NCBI GenBank assembly: GCA_051006215.1
Contig: JBPCIO010000237.1
Coordinates: 1-44,498, forward strand
Length of the DNA: 44,498 bases
Source of the DNA: CF-72 sp051006215
GTDB lineage: Bacteria; Chloroflexota; UBA6077; CF-72
Reading direction: 5' to 3'
Below are positions 44,261 through 44,498 of the stretch, one piece after another. Below the pieces are notes generated by a model. It was not told where the DNA came from and did not search any database. It saw nothing but the letters and a program-made list of their open reading frames with translations. The position numbers and the translations under genes are program-made. Position 1 is the first letter of the stretch; every line of letters starts with the position of its first letter.

Positions 44261-44498
44261 GTTGGTGGCTAATGATGGGTCCCGCTTTGCATTGGCCGAA
44301 CCTGACGTTGTGGTTGGTCGCCACAGCGAGGACGGCAGATTCCGGCCGGATGTAGATCTCGGCGAACTTCAAGGCGGACGCACCGTTTCGCGTCGCCACG
44401 CGCGCATCATGCGAACTGACGATGGCTGGATTTTGAAAGTCGAGTCAGCTGCACGCAATGCGACCGCGGTCGCGGGCCGTGCCCCCGTCCCTGCCCAC
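44253..44498 (+). CDS. FHA domain protein, cut by the window edge
   Basis: The first 82 codons of a gene that runs off the right end without a stop. ATG 44253 overlaps the previous stop by 8 bases. The translation is an N-terminal FHA domain: VVVGRHSED (19-27), TVSRRHARIMR (44-54) and a GWILKVESAARN strand; the canonical NG loop appears as RNATAVAG and may be weak. What follows the FHA domain is unknown; by analogy with the preceding gene it could be fused to another baseplate or fibre module. Confidence 0.85.
   Translation, partial: MPELVANDGSRFALAEPDVVVGRHSEDGRFRPDVDLGELQGGRTVSRRHARIMRTDDGWILKVESAARNATAVAGRAPVPAH

Noticed and set aside
1..44498. tRNA, rRNA, insertion sequences, CRISPR arrays
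   Set aside because: None could be recognised by eye on either strand; no transposase or integrase motif is encoded in the convincing frames.

Overview
The window is GC-rich, densely packed DNA with GTG starts, stop/start overlaps and Shine-Dalgarno-like leaders. It carries most of an extracellular contractile injection system (eCIS, a phage-tail-like particle of the Afp/PVC family) together with an unusually large set of regulatory genes. A giant transmembrane Ser/Thr kinase with Pro/Thr-rich surface linkers, a SARP-type regulator, a cyclase-AAA-TPR protein and the absence of any outer-membrane component suggest a monoderm lineage. I favour Chloroflexota, with Actinomycetota as the alternative; this is an inference and no rRNA is present to settle it.

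Layout. (1) 1-853: a small gene of unknown function on the minus strand with a hairpin behind it, then a gene-poor stretch. (2) 854-7881, minus: a small membrane protein translationally coupled to a 2118-residue kinase that has a cytoplasmic kinase domain, a large membrane region and a long repeat-bearing extracellular part. (3) 8102-13711: a DyP-type peroxidase facing, end to end, a nucleotidyl cyclase/AAA/TPR protein. (4) 13760-22535: a predicted lysozyme-like plus C39-like protease, two zinc-ribbon/FHA proteins, a VirD4/TraG-like ATPase, a vWA-TM-FHA membrane protein and a SARP/BTAD regulator. (5) 22535-31909: eCIS AAA+ ATPase, PAAR-like spike tip, an unknown helical protein, a 1446-residue polymorphic-toxin-like effector, a candidate immunity protein and the DUF4255 terminator protein. 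(6) 31973-44498: the particle operon, namely sheath, tube, tail-assembly-chaperone-like protein, a 59-residue small protein, second tube protein, DUF4157 metallopeptidase-like protein with a very long disordered region, LysM tube-cap protein, VgrG-like spike, gp25, baseplate J, an FHA-tail protein I fusion, and a further FHA protein cut by the window edge. Tail fibre and a classical tape-measure gene are not seen and may lie beyond the right edge.

How it may work together (inference). Five FHA (phosphothreonine-binding) domains, one of them fused to a baseplate protein, lie in the same window as a receptor-like Thr kinase. This recalls the PpkA-Fha1 threonine phosphorylation switch of some type VI secretion systems and suggests phospho-controlled assembly or firing of an eCIS. 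The VirD4/TraG-like ATPase, which is not a recognised core eCIS part, could recruit cargo. A 40-nt element present upstream of two eCIS genes (25148-25187 and 31912-31951) may coordinate their expression.
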